The position numbers and the translations under genes are program-made. Below the pieces are notes generated by a model, which was given only the letters and a program-made list of their open reading frames with translations, was not told the DNA's origin and did not search any database. A stretch of DNA of 64,000 bases from contig NC_086356.1 of NCBI RefSeq assembly GCF_036324505.1, positions 18,266,028 to 18,330,027 of the forward strand, read 5' to 3'. Below, piece by piece: positions 1 to 13,430 of the stretch (positions are counted from its first letter, which is position 1; every line of letters begins with the position of its first letter). This stretch comes from Eleginops maclovinus (lineage: Eukaryota > Chordata > Actinopteri > Perciformes > Eleginopidae).

Positions 1-1354
1 AGAGAGGAGTACCAGGAAAAAGGACAGTAGCCCCACACACACCAACACGCTCGTGCACACACATAAACAAAGAGCGGTGAGGCATGGCTGCTTAATGCTG
101 CCCTAAGCTATTCCTCTTTGGTCTATTAAAGGGCAAGAAGTATTTCTCAGCCCCCTGCCCACCCACCCTGAGTGACAACTTAACACAGGAAAGTAAAAAA
201 AGCAACAAGAGCAGGAATTATAAGATGACGAATCAAGTAGTCGATTGACGGAAATGATGACGCCAAATATCTTGATAATCATTTATGGGATTAAATGGGC
301 AAAGATGGCAGGAAATGCTCTTTTCAGCCTCTTGAAATGGAGATTTCCTGCTATTTCATATGATAATGAATACAATTGGGTTTTTGTTGGCAAAACAAGA
401 CATCAGGGACATCATTTTTGACTTTAAAATATTTTTAAATGTCCAACCCAGACATTTTATTAGCCAAAGTTAATCGATTAATCTTAGAAAAACAATCAAC
501 AGACAATATACACTTTTAAAATAAGCTAATGGGGCCATACAAATATCTAACTGCATAGGATAAGTCTATCTTCTTTGGTGCAACATACACTCACTTGAGG
601 CTGGATTACCAAATTTGAGCTAAATGCTGACCCATCACTATCAACTAAGCTAAAATTTCCATAGACACTCCACTGTCAGGGACCAGTTATCAACGGCCTG
701 ATGTAGGGTGATGATATTTATGCAAAATATTCCTCTGAATGTACAAAACAAACACATGCCCACTGTTAAATTCACAAATGCAAACACCAACACTCTGAGC
801 AGCTGTTTTGGGCAGTGGGTGACCTTATGTGTAAGAGCGCTTGTTTGCATGCCATGCAGATAAATATAGAAACAACGCCTCTGCTTGTCTGAAATCTAAG
901 AATGTGTGTTGGCGTATGCACACGTGTATCATGCTTCCATGTCCGTAAAACATGTCTTCTCTGTGCCTGCCTGTGCACAACCCCTGTTGCCATTTAATCC
1001 CACCACCTCTTAGCATATTGGTCCAGAACAGCTTCGTGTATGAGTAATTGGCTCACTCGAATAAAAGTACCAGCCCTTCTTTCAACGGTTAAGCAACAGG
1101 AAATTGCCGTCTCTCAGTTGTGAGTCAGAGTAACAGGAAGGGTAGTCAACTCATTCATGGTCTCAAAAAGAAACTTTTACTGCAGCATTCTTCTCCGCCC
1201 TTGTAAAAGTTTTAGAAGCTAGCATCTAGCAAGTGCTTCTTTCCTTGTCATTAGTACAATGACTCCCCCCACAGCCTTCCTTGGTTGATTAATACTGCTA
1301 ATTTAAATTGAAAGAGTAAATCTTCAAGAATTAATAATGTATCTGCTCACTTAC

Positions 1355-1556
1355 ATCACTCGTCATCTTCATTTCAAGCAGAACCTGCAGATACTCTTCA
1401 TAAGGACTCAGCGGCTGCTCTTCCTTTTGCTCCTCTGTTTCCGATTTCCCAGAACGAACATTGTCCAGGAAAATGAAAAACTCACTTTTTCTGCGCAACA
1501 TTGTGACCGTTTCGAAGTAGGAAAAAACGAGCTCCGTCCAGACAAAGTTAATCCAT
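1355..1556 (-). CDS. Exon-like open segment of unknown function
   Basis: A minus-strand frame stays open here and ends at a strong donor (GAT, then GTAAGTG, exon end 1355). A pyrimidine-rich stretch ending in AG lies just upstream (exon start 1556, phase 1). Read as an internal exon it gives 67 codons. Read as a first exon from the ATG at 1501 it gives 49 codons starting MLRRKSEFFIFLDNVRSG, with an acidic, Gln-rich middle and ending LLEMKMTSD. The donor is phase 0, the same phase as the fnbp1 first exon, so it could be an alternative fnbp1 start exon or belong to a nested gene. I do not recognise the protein. The opposite strand is also open here, which weakens the case. Confidence 0.3.
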
Positions 1557-4500
1557 CTCGAGAAATACAACACGAGAGAAGAAGTCTTGATTTAGCAAAA
1601 CAGTTTTCGGATATTTAAGATCCTGTACGTAGTAATGCAAACATTGGAGCCAAATATTTCAAATATCCTGGTATTTGAAGAACAAATTCACCAATAGAAG
1701 CCACAAACTAAAAGGTAAAATAAGAGCGACCAACACAAATGGGGCAGGTTCCAGCACAGAGCTCGATAAAATGACCATTAATCTGATTACTACACCTCCC
1801 TCCTTACTACTTTAGCCACCCAATGGGACGCCGTGGTTCTGTGGATTAATCCTGCCGGGCCAGCGAACACACTTTAGCCATTGTTCTTGTTGAGCTGTTT
1901 TTGTCCTTTTGGGGGGGGGGATAAAGCTCTTTAAATCTTATGTAATACATTCTCTGGAATTAAACTAAAAAGGTATTGAACTTATTATGAGAGAACCGCA
2001 ATGAGTCTTTCTAAAGTAAACTGCTACAACTTGGCAAAATATTGGTTTAGTTCATTCCGTGACAGAGTTTGAAGTAATCCAGATTTGAATGAGATAGGCC
2101 ATCTCTTAGCCCATAAGCTTGATAACACTATAATGGATATGAAGGGCTGAAAAAAGGGGGTATTGATGGAGCAGTTAATCTGTACACTGGCTCTGAGTGA
2201 CCTCACATGTAGACAGTTAGAATAGACTTCCCTAATGTAATGCTTTATATGTCAGCAAGTTATTTTTCAAGACAGTTCTTCCCTGTTGGGGTAGGAGGGG
2301 GGTTTTCCTTATCTGATTTGCAGGTCCAAGGACAGATGGTTTCTTATTTGTTAAGCCCTTTGAGATACTGTGGTGTTTTGTGATTCAAAGCTTTGGCTGA
2401 ATAAATGAAAGATACCAAACTTCAGTCGACTTTATATTTCAACCAATCCAGTTTTATCTTGGTCAAAAAGGATCTGCATCTAACTTGTCTGTAATATTGT
2501 TAGCCCAAATATTGATATTGGATTTTCCCATTTCCTAAACAGCAGTATAAGACACAAATACCCAGTAAGTAATTATGAATTTATGGCATAAAACATGTAA
2601 AAAAAAAACACTATTTAAATGGGTCTTTTCAAATATTTTTCGGGGTTAAACTGAATTTTTTTTCTTGAATTCATCAAGAATCTTCACCTTGTTTGAATTC
2701 TTGGTTCACTTGCAAGAAACAACATTTATTTCAAGATTGAAAAAGTAACAAAGGGTGAATTATTGATATACAAGCGGCCATTTTGGGAGGGAAGTAACAC
2801 TTTAGGGGTGAGTTAACTGTGTTCAGTGTTGGTGTAAATGACACCCTGCTCAGCTGTCCCCTCATGCTATGCTAAACATGGTTCAGGTGAGTCTCCTGCC
2901 ATGGCACTCAAGCTATGTGCTGCCATGACATGTCTCCGGTAGACCTTTTTCCACTGAAGAATAACCATGATTTGAACATAATAACTGCAGGTTCTCTTGC
3001 AAAAAAACATCAAAATACTACCTTAGTGATTACTATACTTCATTGCCAATAGGTGTCAGTCTTTTAATCACACTGCTACAGAGGAACTTGATGGGAAAAA
3101 CATACAAACAAACAGCAGTAGCATATAATTAAGCCTGCAGGCAAACATGATGGTGGTAAATGAGAGACTAGATTCAAATGTGTTTTGCACTCAGACCCAA
3201 ATGTGTGTGTTGCTCGAAGTTTCAGTTCATAAATAGATCTGAGTGACGCCATGCTGCCTGTTTCTGTCCGCCTCAAGCAAGGCTTCTCATCTTGCAATGG
3301 CGCTCTACTCTCTGAAGCCAGTTTAATAACTCCGCTTCAGATGACCAGAGTCTAATCTCTCCCTTGAGGATCAAATAATCTGGCTTTGAGCCAACAATGT
3401 ATTGCATTTCTCTTCTCTTTTTTCCCCCTCAAGGAATACAGGAGTGTGGTACTCCTTTTTCTGGGTTCCTGGTGCAGTGCTACCTCTTCTCGTACAATAC
3501 TTATTCAACTTAGATACTGCACAAAGGCGTCATAAAATAAGATTAAAGTCATGCAGCTGGTACAGCCAATGAGTGGGGTTTGCCATTTTTAACCAGAGCA
3601 TTGTATTTAGCTGGAAAGGTCAGCTGATGTTAATACAGATAAACTAGAGCTTGTGTGGCTGTAGCATGGCTTTTCTCAACAGTGTGCTGGCTAAATCTAT
3701 GATGAAGAGAACCTCCCCTACTCTAATTAGCTGAGGAATATTTTATTTGAAACTAAATGGCTTTAAATAACAGGGGTACGCAACCTTTTTGAAATGAAGT
3801 GCCATTTTTTTCATGATATTAAGGTTAACATTAGGTTTGATTGTGACACCACATCAAATTAAATAACTAAAAAGGTCTGTAATTGTATTCCTTTTATCCA
3901 AAGATATAATAATCAAGATATTTTAATTATAAGAGCAGGCTGATATCTTTGAGTTGAAATCATAAACCCTACCAATTTTCCACCAATCTCTTTCATAGGC
4001 AATAAACTTTTTTTAATCTATCAAACTAGCTAAAATGACAGGCCATGGAACAGCAAATGGCTGTGAAAGAGTTCATTTAGCATGTGAATGAGACGGTACT
4101 ACTCTTTTGAACACTTACTACCCTTGGTTAAGCTACCACAATGGTGGCATAGCGCCTAAGGTTGCCATCGCCTGTTATAGAACTCACACTTAAATATATG
4201 GCTGAGAGCTAAGCTTTAGGGATGGACGACATTATGTCTGATCATCTTCTTCATCTTCTCTCTGCTATTTTAGATTCTTGGCTTCTTTTTGTTCTACTGT
4301 GAGAGAATCCAACCGATTAACCTTCTAAAAGCCCACAAGGACGTTGAGTCTGTAGCTTTATTCTCTCTTGCTAACAACAAAAGAGTTTTATGCTGATGCT
4401 AGAATATTTACTGTCCTTTTTTTGTGGGGGAAACACATAAAAGGACTTGGTATGCCAATATGTTCACTGTATCATCAAAATGAGCTGACATATCTTCAGG

Positions 4501-4737
4501 TTTTTCCTGGCAGCACCAACAGCTTTTTTAATTCTCTGAATTGGGTGGCAGCACTTTTACACCACCCTGACATGTCTCATCTCAGGATATGAGTAAAAAT
4601 GGGATTTCTTAAGAGGCTTCAAGCAGGAAACTCCTCTTAGACAGACTCAGATTTGTATTTTCATATGTCACCCAGTTTCTTCTATTCCAATGTACAGCAT
4701 AACATGAGGTTAAACCATGGAGAGACATGGAGATGTA

Positions 4738-5243
4738 TTAAGAGGACATTCTGCTCATATTCAGGTTACTATTAGTATTTAGTGTCTCTATGGGACATGT
4801 CTCCCTGCTTTAATGTTCAAAAAGCTCTTTATTTTTCTCATACTGCCTGTGCTGCTGCACCTCTTTTCACCCTCTGTCTGAAACCAGAGCCCTGGTCTGT
4901 CTGCTCCGATTGGTTAGCTGGCCAGCTCTGTTGTGATGGGTCAAATGCTTAGAGATGTCCCGCTTCTTAGCCAATCACGTACAATTAGTTGGAGCTATCC
5001 AATAGGTGTGAGTGTTGGACTCCTTGTTCCACCTGTAACATAGTGATGTCACTACGTTAGGTGTAAACAAAGGAGTCCAATGGAGGCATTTCAGGCAGGG
5101 CGGGGGGGAGTGTTTGGGGAGAGAAACTCCCTCTGGAGGAAACAGAGGGATTTTAGCCTGTGCAGACCATAGACATGAACACACACCTATATACACACTA
5201 TAGAAAAGGGAAAACCCCAAATAGCATAACAGGGCCCTTTTAA
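4738..5243. repeat. TTAA-flanked non-autonomous element, copy A
   Basis: A 506-bp unit is bounded on both sides by TTAA, the target duplication typical of piggyBac-type elements. The right end reads AGGGCCCTTTTAA. The body contains a run shared with 40435-40728 and 55242-55582: TTTAATGTTCAAAAAG, then TTTTTCTCATACTG, GTCTGAAACCAGAGC and TGATTGG-like and GTTAGCTGGCC blocks. All three copies lie in the same orientation. No transposase frame is present, so it would be a MITE-like passenger. Membership of the three copies in one family is seen directly. The piggyBac assignment is inferred from the TTAA ends. Confidence 0.7.
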
Positions 5244-8200
5244 TTTTTTTAAGGAGGACCATCCTTTGTGGCTGAATAAAGCCAGAAGCCCACTAGAGGA
5301 AGTGCTACATATTACACCTAATGCCTTTAACTGCCTGAACAATTCACCAATACAATCAACAACTCCAGCCATCATGAACATCAATAAACGACCATATTCT
5401 GTATCATAAATAACTTCTAAATGAAGATAGATAATCCTGCTAAAGCAAAAAGGTTTTGACATCCTGCAGATTGGAGAGCATTATCTGACCACAATGATGT
5501 AGAACAATGCCAAGAAGCCTCCTCAAGCACACATGGCCTCTCAATAATCACAAAAATGTGATTCTCCCACTGCGAGAGAACAAAGCTAAGCTCAGAAATC
5601 TCGAAGAAGAAAGTTAACTGAGGACAAGCTTTTCTTTTTAAGTGACACACATGATTATATCCATCGGTTTCTCAGAGACAATTACAGGAGAGGGAAATGA
5701 GTCTGTGCGATGAAAGCAGTAGCAAGGAAAAAAACGGAGCAAATGAGGAAATGTGCAAAAGGCAAGAGGGAAAGCTGGTTATTTCTCCAGCAGTTAAAAT
5801 ATTCTCAAGCAGTGGGAGACAAGTGTTTGGAAACTGCATGGCTGCACGGGCCTGTTTTCTTTATGGATTTGAATCATTTCACATTAAGCAGCGGTAAAGT
5901 AACTGCTACATATAAAACGCTTCACATGGTGCCCACAATGTCTACTGACCACATCTGGAATGACATCTTCTCTTCCCTGAGATTTTAGGAGGAACAAAAA
6001 CAGAACACCACGGTCCCACAAGCAGGCAACCCACGGTTTCTTGGCCTCAAACATTCCCTGACTTCATGATCACCACAGAGGACAGATGGAGGATTGAGAT
6101 AGCAGAGCTAATAAAATGTGCAATAGTATCTTTAGTCTTTTACCACGCGTCCATCTGTGCTATCACTATGTGCTTCTTAGGGATGATAAACACAGGCTGA
6201 CCAAGTACTCCAGATGTCAAATCAGTATTAAAATACAAGGATTGTGGCTTTCATTCCAAACATGTAACATTTACTTTTGCATACTAAATGTTTATTAGTT
6301 GTTATGTTATAGATGCCCATGTTTTTTGGGGTCCACGTACATAATTACAGAGAAAATCAAGTCACTCTTGTAATGAAATAAACATATTATTATCTATTTT
6401 TATCATGATTAACCAATGAAACCTCCAAATAAGTACATGCATATTAATTCTGGAAAACGAGACAGATGATACCAATGGGGCGCCAATATTTTTGTGCATT
6501 CCTGAGCTCTAAGGACAATTGTTTCCAAATTCAACAAAAAATGCATGAACAAATATCATATTATGCCAATTGTAAGGCTTTTCTTCACTCCTTACTTCTC
6601 TTATTCTATGCTATAACTATCACTACAAGCTACACAATGACGTCTACAATGAGGTACACTTAGGCCTGAAAGCACCAGCAGTTTAAATGGAGATGTTGCA
6701 GAGAAAAAGAGGATGTATCCCTGTGTTCATCCTTCACCTTGAACAGTCGTAAAACAGAGCAGGCAATCACTGAGCTAATGTTCCTCCATTACTCTGTGCT
6801 GGGAAACTCAATGCTGACACAGCCTCAGGAACAAATGACACCTACAGTACAGTAGTACAATATAGCAGTAATTAGGAGAACATGGAAGAGATGGGGCTCA
6901 GGTTACAATATGTCATAGTGGTTGCAGCAGCTGTAGAATATCCACCGTCACAGCAATGATTAGAGGCCAACTTTCACAAATAACAGAAGTGGTAATGAGG
7001 CCTCCAGATTAAAGGCTGCAACAGTGAGTCTGTGGTCATGTGAGAAGGCAGCAGGACTACATTTATGTTTGGAGAACACAACAGAGAAAACATCTAAACT
7101 CAATTGTTTGGTGTATAAAGCATTTCTTTTAAAAGGCTTGTCACATGTTGGTGGGACCGAAACAGATTTTCTCAAATATCTTGTTTTGTTTGACCAAAGG
7201 CAAAGATATTCAATTAACTACATTGTTGAGACGTGAAAAAAAATGCAAGTTATACAGTATGAAGACAATATGAAATGTTTGGCTATTTGCTTAGATTTTA
7301 ATTATTTTTTTAAACAATTAAACAGATATAGGGTGTGTGTTTCCTATGGGTTTTTGTTTTTACAAATGGTAGAAAAATTAAGTGTAACGACTACTTTTTT
7401 TGTAGTGCAAAAGAAGTAGAGGTTCTTTGTTCGTGACTGGAATGACAACAAGTGAAAATTACATAGAAATATACAATATACAACAAAAAATATATATTCA
7501 GACTGTATTTAGAAAACCATAACCTTGTTCAATGGGATGTTTTTCTATGATAGGCTAACAAAGTAGACAAGACAGAAAGAAATCCCTTTTTTTTACATTT
7601 GCATGTTTTACCCATGTCAATGTGAACCTCCTCTCTTTGAATCCCCCTCCTCTCTCTCTGCTTCCCAGTCTTTACCATGATGGAGATCAAAGATTGGAGA
7701 GTAAAAGGCCTCTCTGAGCCAGCAGGTGGGTAGTGATGAGAATAAGACTTAATGGGGGGGGATGTCTGTTGTAGTCTGCTAAAGGTTTCAGTCTCTGAAC
7801 CCCCCTCCCCTGTCTTTATCACACTGACTGAGGGGAAACAAACTAGCTCAGGTTTCAGAGCTGGAAGTGGCCTGAATGTCAAGTGAACAGCAGGGGAGGA
7901 TGCAGCCCCCCGGGGGGAGTCAGAGATACAACACAGAGGAAATCTCAATCTATCACCGGCTGTTTCATAATAACCACACCAGGAGACCCGCCCTGATATC
8001 TCTCTGCTGTGAATGCATGACTGCAATCCCCACACAACAACACCATGAGGTTTAGATTTCCGTCTGCTCCCCTCTGGCAAAGTCTGGAGCCCCAGTTAAT
8101 GACCTGAGAGAAGCAAGTGGCATTTAAAAAGGCCTCTGCAGACAATTACACTTTCCCTTCTCAAAAGGGCGATGGTTAACAGAGTTAAAGTGCGCCTACG

Positions 8201-11149
8201 ACTGAAAGTCTCATACAAGCATCTCTCAAGCGAAGATATTCTGGCTGAATAGATCTCTACAATTAATGATTATTTCCAATACCATCAATCTGCCTTTTAT
8301 TTTTGGGCTACTCAATTAACTGTTTAGTCTATAAAATGGTTGAAAATGTTCAGCCCAGATTATAAAGTCCAAGATGCTGTCTTTAAAAGTTGTGTCAGTT
8401 AAAAACACCCAAAATATTGAATTTCCTGCCATTTCTGAATGAAAGAAATATGTCAATGGTGAACTGATTATCAAAATTGTTGGAGATACTTTTCTATCTA
8501 GCAACTTGCCTTGATGAATCTACGTAACGCACCAATGTAACTGACGGTTCAGTTAAGGGCAACATGTTGGCCAAACTTTCCTACAGCTAATGCCTAAAAC
8601 CCCGATCAATCTCAACTTACCTTAAGCTGCTGCTCTTTGAGAAGAGTTTCAATCATGTTTCCTTGTGAACAGCTTGTATGACAGGACAAAGATGCTTTTA
8701 CATCCTACATACAGAAGAATGAGTGGGCCCCTGTGTGCAACTGAGAGAAAGGTAGCTCACATCCAGTTCCCAAATCAGCCACACAGGAGAAGTGAAACAT
8801 TCAAGGTGTGTCATAATGGAAAGGTGTATCAGTCCTTTTGTTTGGCATACAACCTGAAAACCAAGGTTTAACTTCCTTTTTTCATTTCAATGGACTGCTG
8901 AAATTTAGTCTATGTGTGTAGCACAAAATAACTGTGGCCCCTCTGCTGCGTAGAGTGCCAGCTAGATCTGACACGTCTCCATTTCTTCGAAATTTCTAAA
9001 GTAAGCTCAGCTAATTCGATTTAGAGTGGTTATTTTAGGTGTGATGCCTCTGTATTGTGAAATAGTCCTTTATTTTTTTTTTTTTACCCCTGTTCTGCGG
9101 AGAAACAGTCACAAGTTTCACCACATTTGACTTCCTTGTTCCTCGGTTGCATTTGTACATAGGGGTCCTTACTGTGCATGCACGTGCTCAAACGCTTGGC
9201 CAAAGAGGAACACCGGTCAGAGTTGGAGTCTCTTTAAGCAAACACTGCTTTTGGAACACTCTAAAAGATACCTTGATTGTAATGTTAGAACACAGCTCAG
9301 TGTTGGTCATAATTTAATGGCGGCAAACATTCCCAAAGTCTGTCTTTACCTGGACGGTGAAGACTATAATCATTACTATGATGTTGCACAGAAGGCATTC
9401 AGCTGACTGATGCTTTACTCATGCTGACACACAAGGCATAAACAAAGCCATTCCAGCCATGACTTCCCATAACAGGTCTCTATTGAAATCAACTTTAACT
9501 TCATAAAAAGATACAATATCACAGCAAGACCCGTTTGCACTGCTTCACCAAAGCGACACAGGAGTTTGTGAGAGGTTGAGAAATGACCGTGACTTCACAC
9601 AATGAAACATCATTTAGTTTCCTGTTAACAGCGAGTGACCAAAGATCAAATGTGAGGACCCTTATCCTACATCTGGCATGCCACTTAATTTCCTTTATCA
9701 GAAAACTAATCTCAATACATTCATCAGAAATACAAAAAGGAAGTTCATTTGTCGAGTTTCCCTTTAAAAGCCTGAGTTCATAACAGCTAATGTTTAGTTG
9801 AAAGTTTCCTTCTTACGAATAAGACATGCCAGAATGATTTCAGAGAACTCTTCTGTTATATTATTATATTCCGCGGTGTCTCACAGAAAGTTACCGCAGG
9901 TCCTTACTTGCTGCAGTAGTCAGGCTGTACAACCACCATGGCCACTGGTAGACCCCCTATACACATAGACCGGAATACCCCTGATCTGAAATAAAATAAC
10001 AGATCTGATAATATAAAACTTTGTGCAATATACATGTAAGTGCAATATAACCTCCTGCAATTTGACATGTATTACCATGGTGTACATATCGCTGTTTTGT
10101 TTTGTGTGCATTAGCCATGTTTTATTGTTTTCCTCACTTTATTTGTAATATGACAATTGAAGGACTACTGATCTGAGTGACTACCTAGAAACTGGTATTA
10201 CAATCATTACAGTAGATCTTTTAGCACAAATGCCGTACATTTGCTGATTTCTGCTCCCAAAATGTGAGGATTTTCTCATAACCAATGTACTTGTACTTGT
10301 TAATGGTTTTTGATTCATAGCATGACAAAACATGTGAAGACATCATGTTGAACTCTGAATAACTTCTCTCAAAATGTTTTAACATTTCTAATCAATTTAT
10401 CTGCCAATTACTTGTAGTTATAAGTCCTAAATATAACTACTAACTATTTGTAGTGTGACTCACAACATCCTGCCCTTGCTCTACAAAAATGTCTGGGCTG
10501 GGCCAACAAGAAATTAAGCTGTCTGCATTCTCCAGTTGCATATTCCACCTGTAGAGTATTGCTATGCTCTGTCAACTGCCCATTTGTGGCAGGGCCTGAG
10601 ATTAAAGGAACAAGTGTCTGGATTTCATTCAGCCCCGCTACAGAAAAAAAGCCAGCATGTGGTTGTAATACATTACTCTGCAAAAGCTCAGTCTCTATTT
10701 AAAAAAATGTTCAAATGTTTTCCAGACTTAAGGTACACATGAAAGCCTGCAGAATGTCTCCAGGCCTGCATGAATACCTGGGCCGCAGTGTTCTTCGGTC
10801 AAGCATTACAGAAATACACTGACATGAGTTGGAAAAGGCAAGAATGTGGAGGACTAGCTGTTTTCTCTGTGAACTTTGCACCAGGTAAATTACTGGAGAA
10901 TTCAGGGGAGGGCATTCCCCTCCCGTGTTTCTTAGAAAGGAAAACACATCCCATGTTTTAACTCTCTCCAGGCCCCTTTGCTGTTTTCTAGAAAAGGAAA
11001 AACACGCTCCACACTGCAGAACGGAGATCAGGTGTAGCATTTTTTACCTACAGATCGTGAGTTTAAATCAATAAAACGTGACCTTTCCTGCAGGGTCAAA
11101 TACAAACTCCATGTAGTAACCTGCAGGCAAACACATGCATGTTTGCACT

Positions 11150-11281
<132 letters not shown>

Positions 11282-11917
11282 TGATCATGCAACAACATGC
11301 CAGCACCCCTGCAGAATGACAGATTTTATTATACAGTGGATCATTTCCACAACAAAATAACAACATGAGCTACTGAAACAAACCCCTAACAACAGGAATT
11401 CCTCTCGCCACAGCTGCTTATTATCAAGCCGTAAAAATTGTCCGACAGTCCTGTAATCTTCATTATTTTCATGGTGCAGATTACAATGTAATGCCGTAAA
11501 CGTCTGAGTATCTGTGTGTCTGAATAAGGTGAAATACCACTGACACAGTGTCTGGATTGATAAGGGTTTACATTGGGTTCATAAGATCATTTGAGCTGTC
11601 TTTAAACATGAATTTCATTGAAGAATGAAATCATGGCACAGGAATTTGTTGTAGTAAGGTCACCAGGCTTCTACTGTTTCTATTGTTGCTCACACAGAAT
11701 GCCTGATCAACCAAATGAAACATCCATAAGATATCAGGTCATTCCTGGTCCCTTTGATTTTGTGTGAGGGTTTTGGGTTACTCATTGGAATGAAATTTAA
11801 GTGGTGGTCAAATCCAAGACCAACCTATCTGACATTTCTCTTTGTAGCTTTATAAATAGTTCACAAACCACAGATTTAAAGTTGTATGTAGATGTTTGCC
11901 ATATTACATTATTCTCA

Positions 11918-11919
<2 letters not shown>

Positions 11920-11949
<30 letters not shown>
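11920..11949. repeat. (AT)n microsatellite
   Basis: A 30-bp AT dinucleotide tract lies 14 bp before the larger AT-cored palindrome at 11964-12015. Confidence 0.95.
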
Positions 11950-11954
<5 letters not shown>

Positions 11955-11963
11955 CTATATATA

Positions 11964-11970
11964 TTAACTG

Positions 11971-12008
<38 letters not shown>

Positions 12009-12015
12009 CAGTTAA
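11964..12015. repeat. 52-bp perfect palindrome with AT core
   Basis: The left half begins TTAACTGTATGTGTATA and continues in AT repeat. The right half is its exact reverse complement, ending TATACACATACAGTTAA. All 26 base pairs match with no spacer. It can extrude as a cruciform. It probably arose by a fold-back event at an AT microsatellite. Confidence 0.95.
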
Positions 12016-12084
12016 ATGAATAGTAAGGACGTTATGTCATTGAAGGGGATTTGTAAAGCAGTTAACCTTGGAAAGCAACTATAT

Positions 12085-12525
12085 CAAATTAATTTAGTAC
12101 ACTTTGCAGGTACTTATTTCTGTTTCATTATACTTTATGTTTTTACTTCAACACATTTTGGAAGCAAATATTCCTCCACTACATTTATCTGACCTCACCA
12201 GTCACTATCGTCTTTGCAAATTCAGGTTATTTATACAAAATATGAATAGATTATTTATTATAAATTAGGCAACAGTATATAAAGTAGTTAAAATGAGTTC
12301 CACCTTATCCAGCTGCAACATTTGCATGTTGAACACATGAATGCACCACTAATTATAATGAAGTTATATAACAGGCATTCACATGATTCTGAAACTGGAC
12401 ATTCTGCATCATGAGTATTTTTATTTTGCCAACACTTTTTTACTTAGGTAATATTTTTGAATGCATGACTTGAGTTCTGTATTGCTATTTTGAATACACT
12501 CCAGCTCTGGATTTAACCAGTTGCA
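12085..12525. repeat. Dispersed fish repeat (GTACTT / ACTACATTTATCTGAC family)
   Basis: The text contains blocks such as CAGGTACTTATTTCTG and CTCCACTACATTTATCTGAC. The same style of sequence recurs near 18850, 38430, 48850, 50880 and 61070. This looks like an old, high-copy non-autonomous DNA transposon family. The exact edges of this copy are not clear. Confidence 0.45.
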
Positions 12526-13036
12526 TTTCCCCCTGATTAAATTAAACAGCAGTGCTTCAGTGAACTCATCTACTTCCTCTACTGACAGTGATCACAGCCT
12601 ACAGCAGTAGGACTGCATCGAATTCACATACCAGCGTTTTTGAATCCGGTGCAAAAAAAACAACAAGTGTCGCTGCAACATGAACATGGGCTCAACAACA
12701 ACATGTTAAAATGTGAGGGGGTGTGTGCAGAGCGTGGTTTGAATTCCCAAATGTAAACTAAAATGGATGGTTAGCTCGGGATGAATAAAACGTATAATCT
12801 CCTTCATTGCCATTACCTTACACTGGTGTTGCAACCCAAACAAACATCAGTGATTAGCCGGCTATCGACACAGAGCTGGAACACCCACAAAGCGCCGCCT
12901 GCAAACATGTTTTAGCGGCTAAAAGAAAAACATGGAGCCACTGCGCCTTATGTCACCCTCATATCTATTTAATCAGAAAACCGTTAGTTCCACACGCCTG
13001 TATAAAGAAACCAGTAACGATTCACAAGAGGCTCAC

Positions 13037-13060
13037 CCATAGCTCTGCCCCCCAGCTCAT
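13037..13060 (-). CDS. fnbp1: F-BAR adaptor (FBP17/fnbp1 type), first coding exon
   Basis: The exon reads ATG, then codons for S-W-G-A-E-L-W, and ends in phase 0 at a consensus GTGAGC donor. MSWGxELW is the invariant start of the FNBP1 and FNBP1L family. In that family the first exon ends after this Trp and the F-BAR domain follows in the next exons. The protein is known to bind and curve plasma membrane during endocytosis and to recruit N-WASP through its SH3 domain. Only these eight codons are visible. The gene runs leftwards out of the window. I prefer fnbp1 over fnbp1l because FNBP1, AGPAT2 and EGFL7 all lie on human 9q34, but eight residues cannot separate the paralogs. Confidence 0.7.
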
Positions 13061-13430
13061 GGTTTCAGTACGGTGTCCTCGGAATAATCCACAACTCGTC
13101 TGAGGGGTTTTCAGCACACAGCGGTGATGTTCCTGCCTTTTCTTGGTGTTTGCGACCGTATTCAGTTGAAAAAAACCAAAAGGTGCTTCTGTGCGCGTTT
13201 TGTTATCTCAATCAAAGTCTCATCCTGTCTGCTACAAGATGGCCAAGAGCTGCAGCATAATCTTCAAACAGGATAGTCTCGCTATATGCAGAGCGCGGGC
13301 ACCCGCTTCGACCCAATGACAGCTGCTCCTGCGCGCGCACGGCCAAAAGGAAAAAGGAGAGAGGTGGTGCAGAGGGGGGGTGTCTCTGCAGGGTTGTCCA
13401 ATAAAGCTGTTTTACAAATATCACTGCTCA
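13061..13430 (-). promoter_or_regulatory. fnbp1: fnbp1 5' UTR and CpG-richer promoter region
   Basis: This interval lies directly upstream of the MSWG start codon. It is richer in CpG than its surroundings, with GCGCGCGC and GAGCGCGGGC runs around 13290-13340, and it carries a CCAAT-box-like motif (CCCAATGAC) near 13313. No TATA box is evident. The transcription start cannot be fixed by eye. The small frames crossing this interval look incidental. Confidence 0.45.

Noticed and set aside
8619..8745. Minus-strand exon-like segment with CTTTCTCTCAG acceptor and GTAAGT donor encoding MIETLLKEQQLK
   Set aside because: The frame has a stop just upstream of the ATG and gives only 12 codons. At best it is an untranslated alternative exon, with no support from a known family.
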